Below are positions 7,478 to 16,636 of a DNA stretch of 33,389 bases, piece after piece. The notes beneath the pieces are model-generated. The model was not told the origin of the DNA. It did no database searches and saw only the letters and a list, made by a program, of their open reading frames with translations. The position numbers were made by a program, and so were the translations under genes. The DNA lies in NCBI GenBank assembly GCA_012524025.1, contig JAAYSC010000052.1, forward strand, positions 1-33,389, read 5' to 3'. How positions within the stretch are numbered: the first letter of the stretch is position 1; each line of letters opens with the position of its first letter. Source of the DNA: Clostridiales bacterium (GTDB taxonomy: Bacteria > Bacillota > Clostridia > Oscillospirales > Acutalibacteraceae).

Positions 7478-8188
7478 ATGTCAAAAATCATCGAAATAAG
7501 GGGGCTTTCAAAAGCCTATGGTAAAAACCAGGTCCTAAACAACCTGTCCTTGGAATATGAGGCGGGTCAGTTTATAGGGCTCTTGGGCCCCAACGGTTGC
7601 GGAAAAACAACCCTAATTAAAATTATGACAGGCCTTATCAAAGATTACAGCGGTAAGGTTTTGATAGACGGGCAAGAACCGGGCGTGCACACAAAAAATA
7701 TAGTCGCCTACCTACCCGAACAAACCTATCTGCCCGCTTGGATGAGGCCCGTGGATGCCATAAAATATATGGACGATTTTTATGAAGACTTTGATAAAGA
7801 CAAGGCCTTGGCCATGTTGGACACTTTCTTGCTGCCACCCAAGCAAAAAATCAAGTCCATGTCAAAAGGCATGCAGGAAAAACTACAACTGCTCTTGGTT
7901 GTTTGCCGCAATGCCAAACTTTACATTTTAGATGAGCCCATAGGCGGGGTTGACCCGGCGGCGCGTGATTTTATTTTATCGGCAATAATGGGTAACTTGC
8001 CAAAAGATTCAACGGTTTTGATTTCTACCCATCTCATCCATGATGTTGAAGGCATTTTTGACACGGCGCTCATGATAGGCAACGGTGTGGTTTTGAAAAA
8101 CGAAAAAGTGGTCGAGGGCAAAATCGGTGATAAGACCATTGAGGATGTATTTAAGGAGGTTTTCGGCTATGCTTGGCAAATTAATTAA
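7478..8188 (+). CDS. ABC transporter ATP-binding protein (ABC-2/YtrB-like)
   Basis: A 236-aa nucleotide-binding subunit that powers export through the permease encoded next. It shows Walker A GPNGCGKTT (37-45), a Q-loop in AYLPEQ, a degenerate signature MSKGMQEK instead of LSGGQ, Walker B LYILDEP, a D-loop GVDP and the switch histidine in STHLIHD. The degenerate signature and short length fit the YtrB group of exporters. ATG 7478 follows GGAGG at 7467-7471; an in-frame TTG at 7463 would include the ribosome-binding site. The 3' end overlaps the permease gene by 20 bp. No GntR-type regulator, common beside this group, is present here. Confidence 0.92.
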   Translation: MSKIIEIRGLSKAYGKNQVLNNLSLEYEAGQFIGLLGPNGCGKTTLIKIMTGLIKDYSGKVLIDGQEPGVHTKNIVAYLPEQTYLPAWMRPVDAIKYMDDFYEDFDKDKALAMLDTFLLPPKQKIKSMSKGMQEKLQLLLVVCRNAKLYILDEPIGGVDPAARDFILSAIMGNLPKDSTVLISTHLIHDVEGIFDTALMIGNGVVLKNEKVVEGKIGDKTIEDVFKEVFGYAWQIN

Positions 8189-8984
8189 AAACGAGTTTAA
8201 GTCAACCGCCTATTCCATACTCAATGTTTACCTCGCGGCCCTGGTCACAATTGCCGCCATGGCTTTTTCCTATATTTTTGATATTAGCTGGATCAGCACT
8301 TTAAGCACGGTGCTTCTGATGATTTTAAGCGGTGTCGCTATTTTGATGACTTTGGTTATGGTGGTGACCGCTTTTGCCAAGAGTCTTTATGGCAACCAGG
8401 GCTACTTGAGTTTCAGCTTACCGGTCAAAAGTGGGGCACTCTTGGCTTCAAAAGCCTTGGTGGCCTTTACTTGGATTTTATTGAGCTACCTTATGGCCAT
8501 AGCCATTTGGATAGGTGTCTATTTTTATGCTGCGGCCAGAATCGGCCAGGACCGCATAACGACCATCAAGGCTCTTTTGCAGATGTTTGAAAGCCTGCCC
8601 GGTGAAAAAGCCATAAAGCAGATGTTGATTTTCTTTGCTGTTATGATTTTCGCCCAAATTGTGGTTTTGATTGCCCAGATTTATTTTGCCATAACCCTTT
8701 CCAACACCAAACCCTTCCAACAATACGGCGTTTTATCGGCTATTATTGCCTTCTTTGCCGTTTTTATTGTAATGCAAATTATGACCGGCCTTTTAACCAG
8801 CTATGTGCCCATCACGCTTTTAATCGAAGGCGACGGCATGGCCATATCCTTTAAAGAGTCTATGGTAGACTCGCAAAATATGATGGCCTTGGGTCTGACC
8901 GGTTTCTTTTTCCAAGTTCTCGCTTCGGCTACCCTCTTTGCGTCAACCTCATACCTTATGAATAAGAGAGTCAATGTTAAGTAG
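8169..8984 (+). CDS. ABC-2 type permease
   Basis: A 271-aa membrane protein with about six helices. It opens with the MLGKLIKNEFKSTA amphipathic segment typical of ABC-2 permeases, where the cytoplasmic coupling helix precedes the first membrane span. It should pair with the ATPase just upstream. ATG 8169 has AAGGAGG at 8153-8159, inside the end of the ATPase gene, so translation is probably coupled. The substrate is unknown; family members export lipids, peptides or antibiotics. A 27-bp gap leads into nadD, so the transporter genes may be co-transcribed with the housekeeping genes that follow. Confidence 0.88.
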   Translation: MLGKLIKNEFKSTAYSILNVYLAALVTIAAMAFSYIFDISWISTLSTVLLMILSGVAILMTLVMVVTAFAKSLYGNQGYLSFSLPVKSGALLASKALVAFTWILLSYLMAIAIWIGVYFYAAARIGQDRITTIKALLQMFESLPGEKAIKQMLIFFAVMIFAQIVVLIAQIYFAITLSNTKPFQQYGVLSAIIAFFAVFIVMQIMTGLLTSYVPITLLIEGDGMAISFKESMVDSQNMMALGLTGFFFQVLASATLFASTSYLMNKRVNVK

Positions 8985-9011
8985 CTCTATGCCTGTTTTG
9001 GGGGTGGGTTA

Positions 9012-9590
9012 TTGAGGAGCATAGGTGTTTTCGGCGGTGCTTTTAATCCGCCCCACTTGGGGCATTTAAGGCTTGCCCGCTATTTTGCGGACAAGCTCTA
9101 TTTAGCCCGCGTCAGGGTCATACCCTCCCACCTTTCCGTCCACAAAAGTTCCGAGGATTTAGCCCCGGCGGAAGACAGGCTTGAAATGTGCCGCCTGCTT
9201 TTTTCCGGCGATCGTTTTGAAGTGAATGATATGGAAATAAGCCGCGGCGGCAAGAGCTACACCTATGACAGCCTGCTTGAAATCAGCAGGGAATTGCCCG
9301 ACCATCAAATATTTTTAATAATGGGGTCGGATATGTTTGAAAGCTTTCACACCTGGTACAGGTATGAAGATATTTTAAAAATGGCCACAGTTTGCACAGC
9401 GAGGCGCCAAGAAGGCTTAGCCCTTGAAGAAAACCCTTACGGTGCCCTTATAGCCGACCTTCCGCCCTTGGAAATCAGTTCAAGCATGGTAAGGCAAGCC
9501 GTGGAAAAAGGGCAAGACATAGAAGCCTACACCGGCCCAAAGGTTGCCGGCTATGTTAAGGACAGGGGGCTCTACCTTGCAAAAACTTAA
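9012..9590 (+). CDS. nadD: Nicotinate-nucleotide adenylyltransferase
   Basis: This 192-aa enzyme transfers AMP from ATP to nicotinate mononucleotide, giving deamido-NAD in NAD synthesis. It has the nucleotidyltransferase motif GGAFNPPHLGH (8-18, catalytic histidines 15 and 18) and the C-terminal ISSSMVR motif that contacts ATP. Length matches the family. The start is TTG 9012, with a GGGGTGGG stretch just upstream; no ATG fits the conserved N-terminus. It precedes yqeK, rsfS and leuS as in many Firmicutes. Confidence 0.95.
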   Translation: MRSIGVFGGAFNPPHLGHLRLARYFADKLYLARVRVIPSHLSVHKSSEDLAPAEDRLEMCRLLFSGDRFEVNDMEISRGGKSYTYDSLLEISRELPDHQIFLIMGSDMFESFHTWYRYEDILKMATVCTARRQEGLALEENPYGALIADLPPLEISSSMVRQAVEKGQDIEAYTGPKVAGYVKDRGLYLAKT

Positions 9591-10152
9591 GGCCTTAGCC
9601 CGTGAAATCTTGGGTGATTATAGGTACAAGCACAGCCTTTGCGTGGCTGACAGCGCCCTGGAGCTTGCAAAAAAATATGGGGTTGACCCCCACAAAGCTC
9701 AAAAGGCCGCCCTCTTGCACGACCTTATGAAGGACACGGGGCAAGAAGAACTTTTGTGTTTTTTTGAAGAGCTTGAAATAAGCCTCAATGAAGATGACCG
9801 ACTCAATCCGCAAATATGGCACGGCATGGCTGCCGCCTTTTATTTGCGTGACAAATTGGGCATAGAAGATGAAGATATCTTCAATGCCGTTTATTACCAC
9901 ACCACCGGTCGCGCCGGGATGAGCCCGCTTGAAAAAGTGATTTTTGTTGCCGATTACATTTCGGATGACAGAAAATACCCGGACCTGGGTCAAATGCGAA
10001 AACTGGCGAAAGTTGATTTGGACCGAGCCATAATCTATGCCCTGGCCTTTCAAATAGGGCGCCTGGCAGGTGAGAGGGGCCTTATTCATCCCAATTCTTT
10101 GGAATGTTACAATGAACTTTTAGCAAAGCATAAGAATAAAATAGATTTTTAG
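9577..10152 (+). CDS. yqeK: HD-domain phosphohydrolase, YqeK family
   Basis: A 191-aa HD-domain protein. Metal ligands are visible in YRYKHS (His19), LLHDLMKD (His48, Asp49), a following WHGMAA histidine and FVADYISDDR. YqeK proteins hydrolyse diadenosine tetraphosphate symmetrically to ADP. I favour TTG 9577 because AGGGGG lies 7 nt before it and the protein then starts where relatives start; TTG 9544 and ATG 9553 are alternatives. It overlaps the end of nadD by 14 bp. It may clear alarmone-like nucleotides or support NAD metabolism. Confidence 0.9.
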   Translation: MQKLKALAREILGDYRYKHSLCVADSALELAKKYGVDPHKAQKAALLHDLMKDTGQEELLCFFEELEISLNEDDRLNPQIWHGMAAAFYLRDKLGIEDEDIFNAVYYHTTGRAGMSPLEKVIFVADYISDDRKYPDLGQMRKLAKVDLDRAIIYALAFQIGRLAGERGLIHPNSLECYNELLAKHKNKIDF

Positions 10153-10174
10153 ATTAATATAAGGAGGACTTGTA

Positions 10175-10528
10175 TTGACATCCAAACAAAGGGCTTTGGA
10201 AGCCGTCAAGGCTTTAGATGCCAAAAAAGCGGTAGATATCAAACTAATGGAAATTAAGGACCTGACCATAATTGCGGACTTTTTTCTCATAGCTACGGCA
10301 ACATCAAACACACACGCAAGAAGTTTGATTGAGGAAGTTGAAAAAAATCTTGAAGAAAAAGGTGTTCGCCCCAACCACATAGAGGGCAAGGCTTCGGGCT
10401 GGACCTTGCTGGATTACGGCGGGCTGATTATTCATATATTTGAAAGAGAAAGCCGTGAATATTATGACCTGGAAAGGCTCTGGTCCGACGCGGCGCATGC
10501 AGATATTAGCGATTACTTGACTGATTGA
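10175..10528 (+). CDS. rsfS: Ribosome silencing factor RsfS (Iojap/YbeB)
   Basis: A 117-aa protein of the RsfS family, which binds uL14 on the 50S subunit and blocks joining with 30S when nutrients are scarce. The family signature appears as the DFFLIATATSNTHARS segment and the ASGWTLLDYGGLIIHIF segment. TTG 10175 is preceded by AAGGAGG at 10161-10167, 7 nt upstream. It lies 22 bp after yqeK and 12 bp before leuS. Confidence 0.95.
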   Translation: MTSKQRALEAVKALDAKKAVDIKLMEIKDLTIIADFFLIATATSNTHARSLIEEVEKNLEEKGVRPNHIEGKASGWTLLDYGGLIIHIFERESREYYDLERLWSDAAHADISDYLTD

Positions 10529-10540
10529 GGTGGCAATAAA

Positions 10541-12949
10541 ATGGCAAGCTATGATTTTAAGAAGGCAGAAAAAAAGTGGCAAACAATTTGGGAAGAAGAG
10601 GGAACCTTCAACGCTAAACAGGACTTCAGTCTCCCCAAGTTTTATTGTTTGGTAGAATTCCCCTATCCGTCGGGCCAGGGCTTACATGTGGGTCACCCAC
10701 GCTCTTACACCGCCCTGGATGTTGTGGCCCGCAAAAAACGCTTGCAGGGTTATAATGTTCTCTACCCCATGGGTTGGGATGCCTTTGGCCTGCCGACCGA
10801 AAACTTTGCGATTCAAAATAAAATACACCCCGAAAAGGTCACTCGTGACAATATTGCTCGCTTTAAAGAACAACTGCAATCACTGGGCTTTTCTTTTGAC
10901 TGGAGCCGTGAAGTAAACACGACCGACCCTTCCTACTATAAGTGGACGCAATGGATTTTCTTAAAGCTTTTTGAAAAAGGCCTGGCCTATAAAACAGAAA
11001 TGGCCGTCAACTGGTGTGTGTCTTGCAAGTGCGTATTGGCCAATGAAGAGGTAGTCAACGGTGTTTGCGAGCGTTGCGGCAGTGAAGTGGTCCGCAAGGT
11101 AAAAAGCCAGTGGATGCTCAAGATAACCGAATATGCCCAACGCCTGGACGATGATTTAGATGAGCTGGATTTTATAGAACGCGTTAAGTTGCAACAACAC
11201 AACTGGATAGGGCGTTCAACCGGTGCGGAGGTGGACTTTGCAACAAGCACGGGTGACAATATCAAGGTTTATACCACCAGGCCGGACACTCTTTTCGGCG
11301 CAACCTATATGGTTATTTCACCCGAACACGACCTGGTAAAAAAATGGGCGGATATAATTGAAAACATGGATGAAGTTGATGCATATGTAGATGCCGCCTC
11401 AAGAAAATCCGACTTTGAACGAGCGGAAGTCAATAAGGATAAAACCGGTGTTAAGCTCCAAGGTGTTTTCGCTGTAAATCCGGTTAATAATGAAGAAATA
11501 CCGATTTTTATTGCAGACTATGTTCTGGTTTCATATGGCACGGGTGCCATTATGGCTGTGCCGGGCCACGACGAACGCGACTGGGAGTTTGCTAAAAAAT
11601 TCGAGCTGCCCATAGTCGAAGTTGTAAAGGGCGGCGATATCGAAAAAGAAGCTTATGTGGATTGCGACAGCGGCCTTATGGTTAACTCCGGCTTTTTGGA
11701 TGGCTTGAATGTTGAAGATGCCATCAAAAAAATGACCGAATGGTTGGAAGAGCAAGGCAAGGGTTATGCCAAGGTAAACTTTAAGTTGCGTGACTGGGTC
11801 TTTTCCCGCCAACGCTATTGGGGCGAACCCATCCCCATTGTTTGCTGTGACAAGTGCGGCTTTGTGCCCCTGCCCGAAAGTGAATTGCCCCTGACCTTAC
11901 CCATGGTGAGCAGCTACGAACCCACAGACGACGGCGAATCCCCCCTGGCCAAACTCACAGACTGGGTTAATACAAGCTGCCCCAAATGTGGCGGGCCCGC
12001 CATGCGCGAAACAGACACCATGCCCCAGTGGGCAGGTTCTTCTTGGTACTTCCTGCGTTATTGCGACCCCCACAATGATGAAGCCCTGGCTTCAAAAGAG
12101 GCCCTTGAATATTGGACACCCGTTGATTGGTACAACGGCGGCATGGAACACACCACCTTGCATTTGCTTTACAGCCGCTTTTGGCATAAGTTTTTATATG
12201 ATATAGGTGTGGTGCCCACGCCCGAACCCTATGCCAAGCGCACCAGCCACGGCATGATCTTGGGCGAGAACGGGGAAAAAATGTCAAAGTCCCGCGGTAA
12301 TGTGGTAAACCCGGATGAAATTGTTGATGAATACGGTGCAGACACCATGCGCCTTTATGAAGTTTTCATCGGTGACTTTGAAAAGGCAGCTCCTTGGAAT
12401 TCATCAAGCATCAGGGGATGCAAACGCTTTGTCGACCGTGTTTGGGCCCTACAAGATATTTGCCTTGACGGTGAGAACTATAGGCCCCAACTTGAGACCG
12501 ACATGCACAAAACCATTAAAAAAGTCACGCTGGATATTGATGCCCTCAAAGGTAACACGGCCATTGCGGCCATGATGAGCTTGACCAATCGTTTTTATGA
12601 AGTCGGCTCTGTCAACAAGGCCGAATATAGGGATTTCTTGCTGGTTTTAAACCCCTTCGCCCCCCACCTTACAGAAGAAGTTTGGGAAAAGATGGCCTTT
12701 GGCGGCAAGGTCAGCCAACAAAACTGGCCCCAATATTATGAAGAAAAATGTTTGGAAGAGACCATAGAGATTGCGGTGCAGGTAAACGGCAGGGTCCGCT
12801 CCAAATTGACGGTTGCGGCCGATATTGAAAGCCGGGATGCCATAGAGCTCGCCAAGGCAGACGAACGAGTGGGGCAGTTTACCGCAGGCAAAGAAATTAT
12901 TAAAGAGCTTTATATCAAGGGTAAATTGGTTAATATAGTGGTAAAGTAG
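10541..12949 (+). CDS. leuS: Leucyl-tRNA synthetase
   Basis: This 802-aa class I enzyme charges tRNA-Leu with leucine. It has the HIGH-type motif HVGH (49-52), the KMSKS loop EKMSKSRG near residue 580, and two CxxC-based zinc sites: one in the first third (CVSCKC and CERCGS) and one in the middle (CCDKCG and CPKCGG). The editing domain [15 protein letters not shown] is present with its conserved aspartate. Full-length for a bacterial-type enzyme. The start ATG follows GAGGTGG, which overlaps the rsfS stop. Confidence 0.98.
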   Translation: MASYDFKKAEKKWQTIWEEEGTFNAKQDFSLPKFYCLVEFPYPSGQGLHVGHPRSYTALDVVARKKRLQGYNVLYPMGWDAFGLPTENFAIQNKIHPEKVTRDNIARFKEQLQSLGFSFDWSREVNTTDPSYYKWTQWIFLKLFEKGLAYKTEMAVNWCVSCKCVLANEEVVNGVCERCGSEVVRKVKSQWMLKITEYAQRLDDDLDELDFIERVKLQQHNWIGRSTGAEVDFATSTGDNIKVYTTRPDTLFGATYMVISPEHDLVKKWADIIENMDEVDAYVDAASRKSDFERAEVNKDKTGVKLQGVFAVNPVNNEEIPIFIADYVLVSYGTGAIMAVPGHDERDWEFAKKFELPIVEVVKGGDIEKEAYVDCDSGLMVNSGFLDGLNVEDAIKKMTEWLEEQGKGYAKVNFKLRDWVFSRQRYWGEPIPIVCCDKCGFVPLPESELPLTLPMVSSYEPTDDGESPLAKLTDWVNTSCPKCGGPAMRETDTMPQWAGSSWYFLRYCDPHNDEALASKEALEYWTPVDWYNGGMEHTTLHLLYSRFWHKFLYDIGVVPTPEPYAKRTSHGMILGENGEKMSKSRGNVVNPDEIVDEYGADTMRLYEVFIGDFEKAAPWNSSSIRGCKRFVDRVWALQDICLDGENYRPQLETDMHKTIKKVTLDIDALKGNTAIAAMMSLTNRFYEVGSVNKAEYRDFLLVLNPFAPHLTEEVWEKMAFGGKVSQQNWPQYYEEKCLEETIEIAVQVNGRVRSKLTVAADIESRDAIELAKADERVGQFTAGKEIIKELYIKGKLVNIVVK

Positions 12950-12961
12950 CGACTTTTCGGG

Positions 12962-12991
12962 TTGACAAACCTCGCTGTAATATTATATAAT
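12962..12991 (+). promoter_or_regulatory. Strong sigma-A promoter for rpsU
   Basis: A perfect TTGACA (12962-12967), an 18-bp spacer and a perfect TATAAT (12986-12991). It lies between the leuS stop and rpsU. Confidence 0.8.
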
Positions 12992-13039
12992 TACCAGTAC
13001 TGATAAAAACCCTTGCAAATGCGGAGGGAGGGAATATGA

Positions 13040-13219
13040 ATGAGTGAAATCAGAGTAAAAGAAAACGAATCCTTGGACAGCGCTCTCAGGCGTTTTAAGA
13101 GGCAAACCTCGCGTGACGGCACAATCCAAGAAGTTCGTAAAAGAGAGCACTATGTAAAACCTTCGGTTAAACGCAAGAAAAAGTCCGAAGCGGCTCGTAA
13201 GCGTAAATTTAAAAGATAG
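13040..13219 (+). CDS. rpsU: 30S ribosomal protein bS21
   Basis: A 59-aa basic protein starting [16 protein letters not shown] and ending in a lysine/arginine-rich tail, as in bS21. bS21 sits near the 3' end of 16S rRNA and helps initiation. ATG 13040 follows GGAGGGAGG at 13023-13032. An overlapping ATG at 13036 gives only three codons. It has its own promoter and terminator, so it can be expressed independently of leuS. In many Firmicutes it sits beside yqeY or dnaJ, so this position after leuS is less common. Confidence 0.95.
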   Translation: MSEIRVKENESLDSALRRFKRQTSRDGTIQEVRKREHYVKPSVKRKKKSEAARKRKFKR

Positions 13220-13220
13220 C

Positions 13221-13246
13221 AAAAAGCGGGCCCCGGCCCGCTTTTT
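13221..13246 (+). terminator. Intrinsic terminator of rpsU
   Basis: AAAAAGCGGGC / GCCCGCTTTTT with a 4-nt loop: a GC-rich stem followed by five T, 2 nt after the rpsU stop. Confidence 0.9.
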
Positions 13247-13266
13247 CTATTATGCTTCTATTATGC
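13245..13266 (+). repeat. Tandem duplication of an 11-bp unit
   Basis: TTCTATTATGC occurs twice in perfect tandem, between the rpsU terminator and the aminopeptidase gene. It may be a slippage product; no function is evident. Confidence 0.7.
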
Positions 13267-13286
13267 TATATTAAGGTGATTGAACA

Positions 13287-14357
13287 ATGAAGGCAGAAGA
13301 TATAATTAAAAGCCTACCCTCGGGCACGGACGGCCTGCTTATCGAATCTTATGAGAACAGGCTTTATTTTACCGGCTTTGCTTCAAGTGCCGGGCTCTTG
13401 TTTTTAAGTAAAAAAGGCAGCGCTTTTTTAACCGACTTTCGCTATATCGAGGCAGCCCGACGGCAAGTTAAGTGCTGCCAAGTGATTGAGCTTAAAAAGA
13501 TTGAAGAACAATTGCCGAAGCTTGCAAAAAAATTCGATTGTAAAAAAGTGGCCTTTGAAACAGACAGGGTAAGCGTGGCCCGGGCTGAAAAATTAGCTTC
13601 CCTTTTGGGGGATGTCAGCCTGTCAAAAAGTAACACAGCGGCTCGGCTTATATCGGACTTGCGGGCAGTGAAGACCAAAGAAGAGGTTGAAAAAGTCAAG
13701 GTCGCCCAAGGTATAGCGGAAAAGGCCTTTGATTATATTCTGGGTTACATAAAACCCGGCATGACGGAAAAAGAGATTGCCCTGGCACTTGACTACCATA
13801 TGCTCAAAAACGGCGCGCAGGCCCTGTCTTTTAATACCATTGTGGCAGCCGGGGTCAATTCCTCCAAACCCCACGCCGTCCCCGGTGAATATAAGGTCGC
13901 CGCGGGCGATTTTATCACCCTTGATTTTGGCGCAATCTATGAAGGTTACCACAGTGACATGACCAGGACACTTACCCTGGGCAGCCCAAGCAGTGAAAAA
14001 CAAAAGGTTTATAAGACGGTCTTAACCGCGCAAGAAGCCGGCCTAAAGGCTTTGAAACCGGGGCTTGCCTGCCAAGCGGCAGACGCTGTTTGCAGGGATA
14101 TTATCGAAAAAGCAGGTTACGGTAAAAACTTCGGTCACGGTACCGGCCACGGTGTAGGGATAGAAATCCACGAAGCACCCACCCTGTCGCCGACGGGCAA
14201 GGGCAAGCTAAAGGTCGGCCATCTTGTCACGGTGGAACCCGGTATCTATATAGCCGGTGCCTTCGGCGTGCGTATAGAAGACATGGCCTTGATCACAAAA
14301 AAATCCTATGAAAACCTAACGGCAAGCCCCAAACAATTAATCAGCCTGCCGGTCTGA
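13287..14357 (+). CDS. M24 family Xaa-Pro aminopeptidase/dipeptidase (PepP/PepQ-like)
   Basis: A 356-aa metallopeptidase with a creatinase-type N-terminal domain (1-130) and a pita-bread catalytic domain. The five metal ligands are visible: Asp213 (TLDFGA), Asp224 (HSDMTRT), His288 (HGTGHGVG), Glu317 (VEPGIY) and Glu331 (RIEDM). It removes amino acids next to proline, probably in peptide recycling in the cytoplasm. AAGGTG is 7 nt before ATG 13287. The gene precedes efp, as is common in Firmicutes. Whether it acts on dipeptides or longer peptides cannot be told from motifs. Confidence 0.93.
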   Translation: MKAEDIIKSLPSGTDGLLIESYENRLYFTGFASSAGLLFLSKKGSAFLTDFRYIEAARRQVKCCQVIELKKIEEQLPKLAKKFDCKKVAFETDRVSVARAEKLASLLGDVSLSKSNTAARLISDLRAVKTKEEVEKVKVAQGIAEKAFDYILGYIKPGMTEKEIALALDYHMLKNGAQALSFNTIVAAGVNSSKPHAVPGEYKVAAGDFITLDFGAIYEGYHSDMTRTLTLGSPSSEKQKVYKTVLTAQEAGLKALKPGLACQAADAVCRDIIEKAGYGKNFGHGTGHGVGIEIHEAPTLSPTGKGKLKVGHLVTVEPGIYIAGAFGVRIEDMALITKKSYENLTASPKQLISLPV

Positions 14358-14387
14358 AAATAAAGGGGCTTGGCGAAAGTTTTTTAC

Positions 14388-14416
14388 TTGAATTGATGCT
14401 TATAATGGTATAGAAT
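14388..14416 (+). promoter_or_regulatory. Putative sigma-A promoter for efp
   Basis: TTGAAT (14388-14393), 17-bp spacer, TAGAAT (14411-14416), ahead of efp. The hexamers resemble those before the TPR gene (TTGAAA, TAGAAT). Confidence 0.5.
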
Positions 14417-14450
14417 AACAGTGTAATTAATAATATGAAGGGGTAATAAT

Positions 14451-15008
14451 ATGGTTTCAGCAGGTGATTTCAGAAACGGCCTGACCTTTGAAATGGAAGG
14501 CAATGTTTATCAGATTATTGAATTTCAACATGTAAAACCCGGTAAGGGCGCAGCCTTTGTCCGTGCAAAAATACGCAATGTTATGGCCGGCTCGGTTGTT
14601 GAGCGCACCTTCAATCCCAGTGAAAAATTCCCCACAGCCTATATTGAACGCAAGGATATGGAATATTCTTACAATGACGGCAATATCTATTATTTTATGG
14701 ACCAAGAAAGTTATGAGCTTGTTCCCATAGATGCCGAAGTTTTAGGCGAAAACTTTAGGTTTGTTAAAGAAAATGAGCTTTGTAAGGTTTTGTCCTACAA
14801 GGGCAGCGTTTTTGGCGTTGAACCCCCAACAACCGTGGTCCTTGAAATAACCAAGACCGATCCGGGCTTCAAGGGCGACACGGCCACAAACACCACAAAG
14901 CCGGCCATACTTGAAACAGGGGCCGAAATCAAGGTTCCCCTCTTTATTGATGAGGGCGAAAGGGTTGTAGTTGACACTCGCACAGGCGAATATCTCAGCA
15001 GAGAATAA
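14451..15008 (+). CDS. efp: Elongation factor P
   Basis: A 185-aa protein that binds stalled ribosomes and helps form bonds at polyproline stretches. The three-domain family length fits, and the loop KPGKGAAF carries Lys32, the position modified in many bacteria. No EpmA/EarP-type modification gene is in the window. The start has AAGGGG at 14438-14443. A promoter lies just upstream; the next gene follows after 20 bp. Confidence 0.98.
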   Translation: MVSAGDFRNGLTFEMEGNVYQIIEFQHVKPGKGAAFVRAKIRNVMAGSVVERTFNPSEKFPTAYIERKDMEYSYNDGNIYYFMDQESYELVPIDAEVLGENFRFVKENELCKVLSYKGSVFGVEPPTTVVLEITKTDPGFKGDTATNTTKPAILETGAEIKVPLFIDEGERVVVDTRTGEYLSRE

Positions 15009-15028
15009 ATTTGACGGAGGGCACTGAT

Positions 15029-15451
15029 ATGACAATTAACGAAAAAGCCGCATATCTCAAAGGTTTGGCGGAAGGCTTGGGCCTGGACGAAAAAAAGGCA
15101 GAAACTAAAATAATCAATGGCATTTTGGATTTACTTGAAGACATGACCATGACCGTGACCGACTTGGAAGACAATCTTGACATTATCAACGAACAAGTTG
15201 ATGCGGTTGATCTGGACTTGGATGAACTGGAAAACCTTATTTACGGCGAGCTTTTGGAAGAAGACGATTTTGAACTTTTTGACGATGAAGAAGAATTTTT
15301 TGAAATCAAGTGCCCGGCTTGCGATGAAGTTATCTGTGTTGACATGGGTATTCTTGAAGAAGGCAGCATAAACTGCCCCGGCTGCAATGAGCTGCTTGAG
15401 TTTGACTTTGATTGCGACTGTTTGGACTGTTGCGAGGACGAGGACGAATAA
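15029..15451 (+). CDS. Acidic zinc-ribbon protein (CD1247-type N-terminal domain)
   Basis: A 140-aa protein of unknown role. The N-terminal helical part (about 1-75, with AYLKGLAEGL) matches the type seen in Clostridia next to efp. It is followed by a very acidic linker and a zinc ribbon with CPAC (95/98) and CPGC (116/119). Cysteines at 129, 131, 134 and 135 near the acidic tail are extra. ATG 15029 follows ACGGAGGG at 15014-15021; TTG 15011 would overlap that site. Close linkage to efp suggests a translation or transcription role, but this is inference. Confidence 0.82.
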   Translation: MTINEKAAYLKGLAEGLGLDEKKAETKIINGILDLLEDMTMTVTDLEDNLDIINEQVDAVDLDLDELENLIYGELLEEDDFELFDDEEEFFEIKCPACDEVICVDMGILEEGSINCPGCNELLEFDFDCDCLDCCEDEDE

Positions 15452-15470
15452 ACTTTTTAACTTAAAGTGA

Positions 15471-15496
15471 GGGTGGGCAAAGCCCACCCTTTTCTT
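15471..15496 (+). terminator. Intrinsic terminator after the efp unit
   Basis: GGGTGGGC, loop AAA, GCCCACCC, then TTTTCTT. It ends the efp/zinc-ribbon transcript 20 bp before the Nudix gene. Confidence 0.88.
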
Positions 15497-15515
15497 GATA
15501 AGACGGGTGAACAAG

Positions 15516-16076
15516 ATGGATATAAATGAAAAGCAGATAGAAACAAACTATATCTATAAGGGTAAAATTCTTAATCTGCGTTTGGATAAAAACCGCTTGC
15601 CAAACGGCAAAACAGGTATGCGTGAAATAGTGGAACATAGCGGGGGAGTCTGCGTGGTGGCCCTGACGGCGGAAGATGAGCTTTTACTTGTTCGCCAGTA
15701 CCGTAGCCCCTATGCCGAAATAGTAACCGAGCTGCCGGCAGGTAAAATAGACCCGGGCGAAGACCCCTTAACTTGTGGTAAACGCGAACTGCTTGAAGAA
15801 GCGGGGGCCACAGCCGGCCGCTACATTGACCTTGGGCGATTTTACCCGACACCCGGCTACTGCGGTGAAACAATTTATCTTTATGGGGCCCTTGATTTAC
15901 AACTAACACAACAAAAGCCCGACGAAGATGAATTTTTAGAATTAGTAAAAATCCCCTTAAAAGAAGCCCTTCAAATGATTTTAAATAATGAATTGCCCGA
16001 CGGCAAAACCCAAACAGCCATCATGAAGCTGCACGCTTTGAAAGAAAATGGTTATGAAGGGGCAAAGTTTTTATGA
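15516..16076 (+). CDS. Nudix hydrolase, ADP-ribose pyrophosphatase type
   Basis: A 186-aa enzyme. The complete Nudix box runs from Gly76 to Ala98 (GKIDPGE then RELLEEAGA), with the glutamates that bind magnesium. Upstream QYRSPY and downstream PGYCGE are typical of the NudF/ADP-ribose pyrophosphatase branch, which splits ADP-ribose to AMP and ribose-5-phosphate. I chose ATG 15516; an in-frame TTG at 15495 lies in the T-tract of the preceding terminator. The stop overlaps maf by 4 bp (ATGA), so the pair is probably co-translated. Confidence 0.93.
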   Translation: MDINEKQIETNYIYKGKILNLRLDKNRLPNGKTGMREIVEHSGGVCVVALTAEDELLLVRQYRSPYAEIVTELPAGKIDPGEDPLTCGKRELLEEAGATAGRYIDLGRFYPTPGYCGETIYLYGALDLQLTQQKPDEDEFLELVKIPLKEALQMILNNELPDGKTQTAIMKLHALKENGYEGAKFL

Positions 16077-16612
16077 TTATATTAGCCTCTGCCTCCCCTC
16101 GGCGCAAGGAAATATTAGAGACGGCCGGCTTTGACTTTGAAGTTGAGCCGGTCCATGTGGAAGAAAAGGTCACCCCGGGCTTGAGCCCTGAGCAAACGGC
16201 TATGGACTTGGCACGGCAAAAGGCCCTTGCCCTTGCAAAGTCAAAACCGCAAGCCACAATAATCGGGGCCGACACCATAGTGGTTTTAGAGGGCGAAATT
16301 TTAGGCAAACCCCATGACAGAGCGGATGCAAGAAGAATGCTCCGAGCCCTGTCGGGCAAGGTCCACAGTGTTATTACCGGTGTTTGCCTTATAAAAAACA
16401 GTATGGAAAAATGCTTTTTTGAAGAAACCAAGGTTGAATTTTATAAGCTTTCAAGTCAAGAGATTGAAGCCTATGTTGACACGGATGAGCCCATGGATAA
16501 GGCCGGCGCCTATGGTATTCAGGGCCGGGGCTGCCTCTTGGTTAAAAGGATTGACGGCGATTACTTCAATGTGGTGGGTCTGCCGGTTGCCGCTTTAGCC
16601 AGAGAATTGTAA
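16073..16612 (+). CDS. maf: Maf family nucleoside triphosphate pyrophosphatase
   Basis: A 179-aa protein starting MIILASASPRRKEIL, the signature of Maf. Maf proteins hydrolyse non-canonical or modified (often methylated) nucleoside triphosphates and affect septum formation when overproduced. GADTIV and the later MDKAGAYGIQGRG segment are further family hallmarks. It overlaps the Nudix gene, making a two-gene nucleotide-sanitising unit. The stop lies in the arm of a terminator. Confidence 0.95.
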   Translation: MIILASASPRRKEILETAGFDFEVEPVHVEEKVTPGLSPEQTAMDLARQKALALAKSKPQATIIGADTIVVLEGEILGKPHDRADARRMLRALSGKVHSVITGVCLIKNSMEKCFFEETKVEFYKLSSQEIEAYVDTDEPMDKAGAYGIQGRGCLLVKRIDGDYFNVVGLPVAALAREL

Positions 16613-16634
16613 AAACGCCGTCAGGCGTTTTTTT
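16611..16634. terminator. Bidirectional terminator between maf and the MBL-fold gene
   Basis: AAAAACGCC, loop GTCA, GGCGTTTTTTT. T-tracts form on both strands, fitting the convergent genes on either side; the maf stop overlaps the left arm. Confidence 0.85.
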
Positions 16635-16636
16635 AC

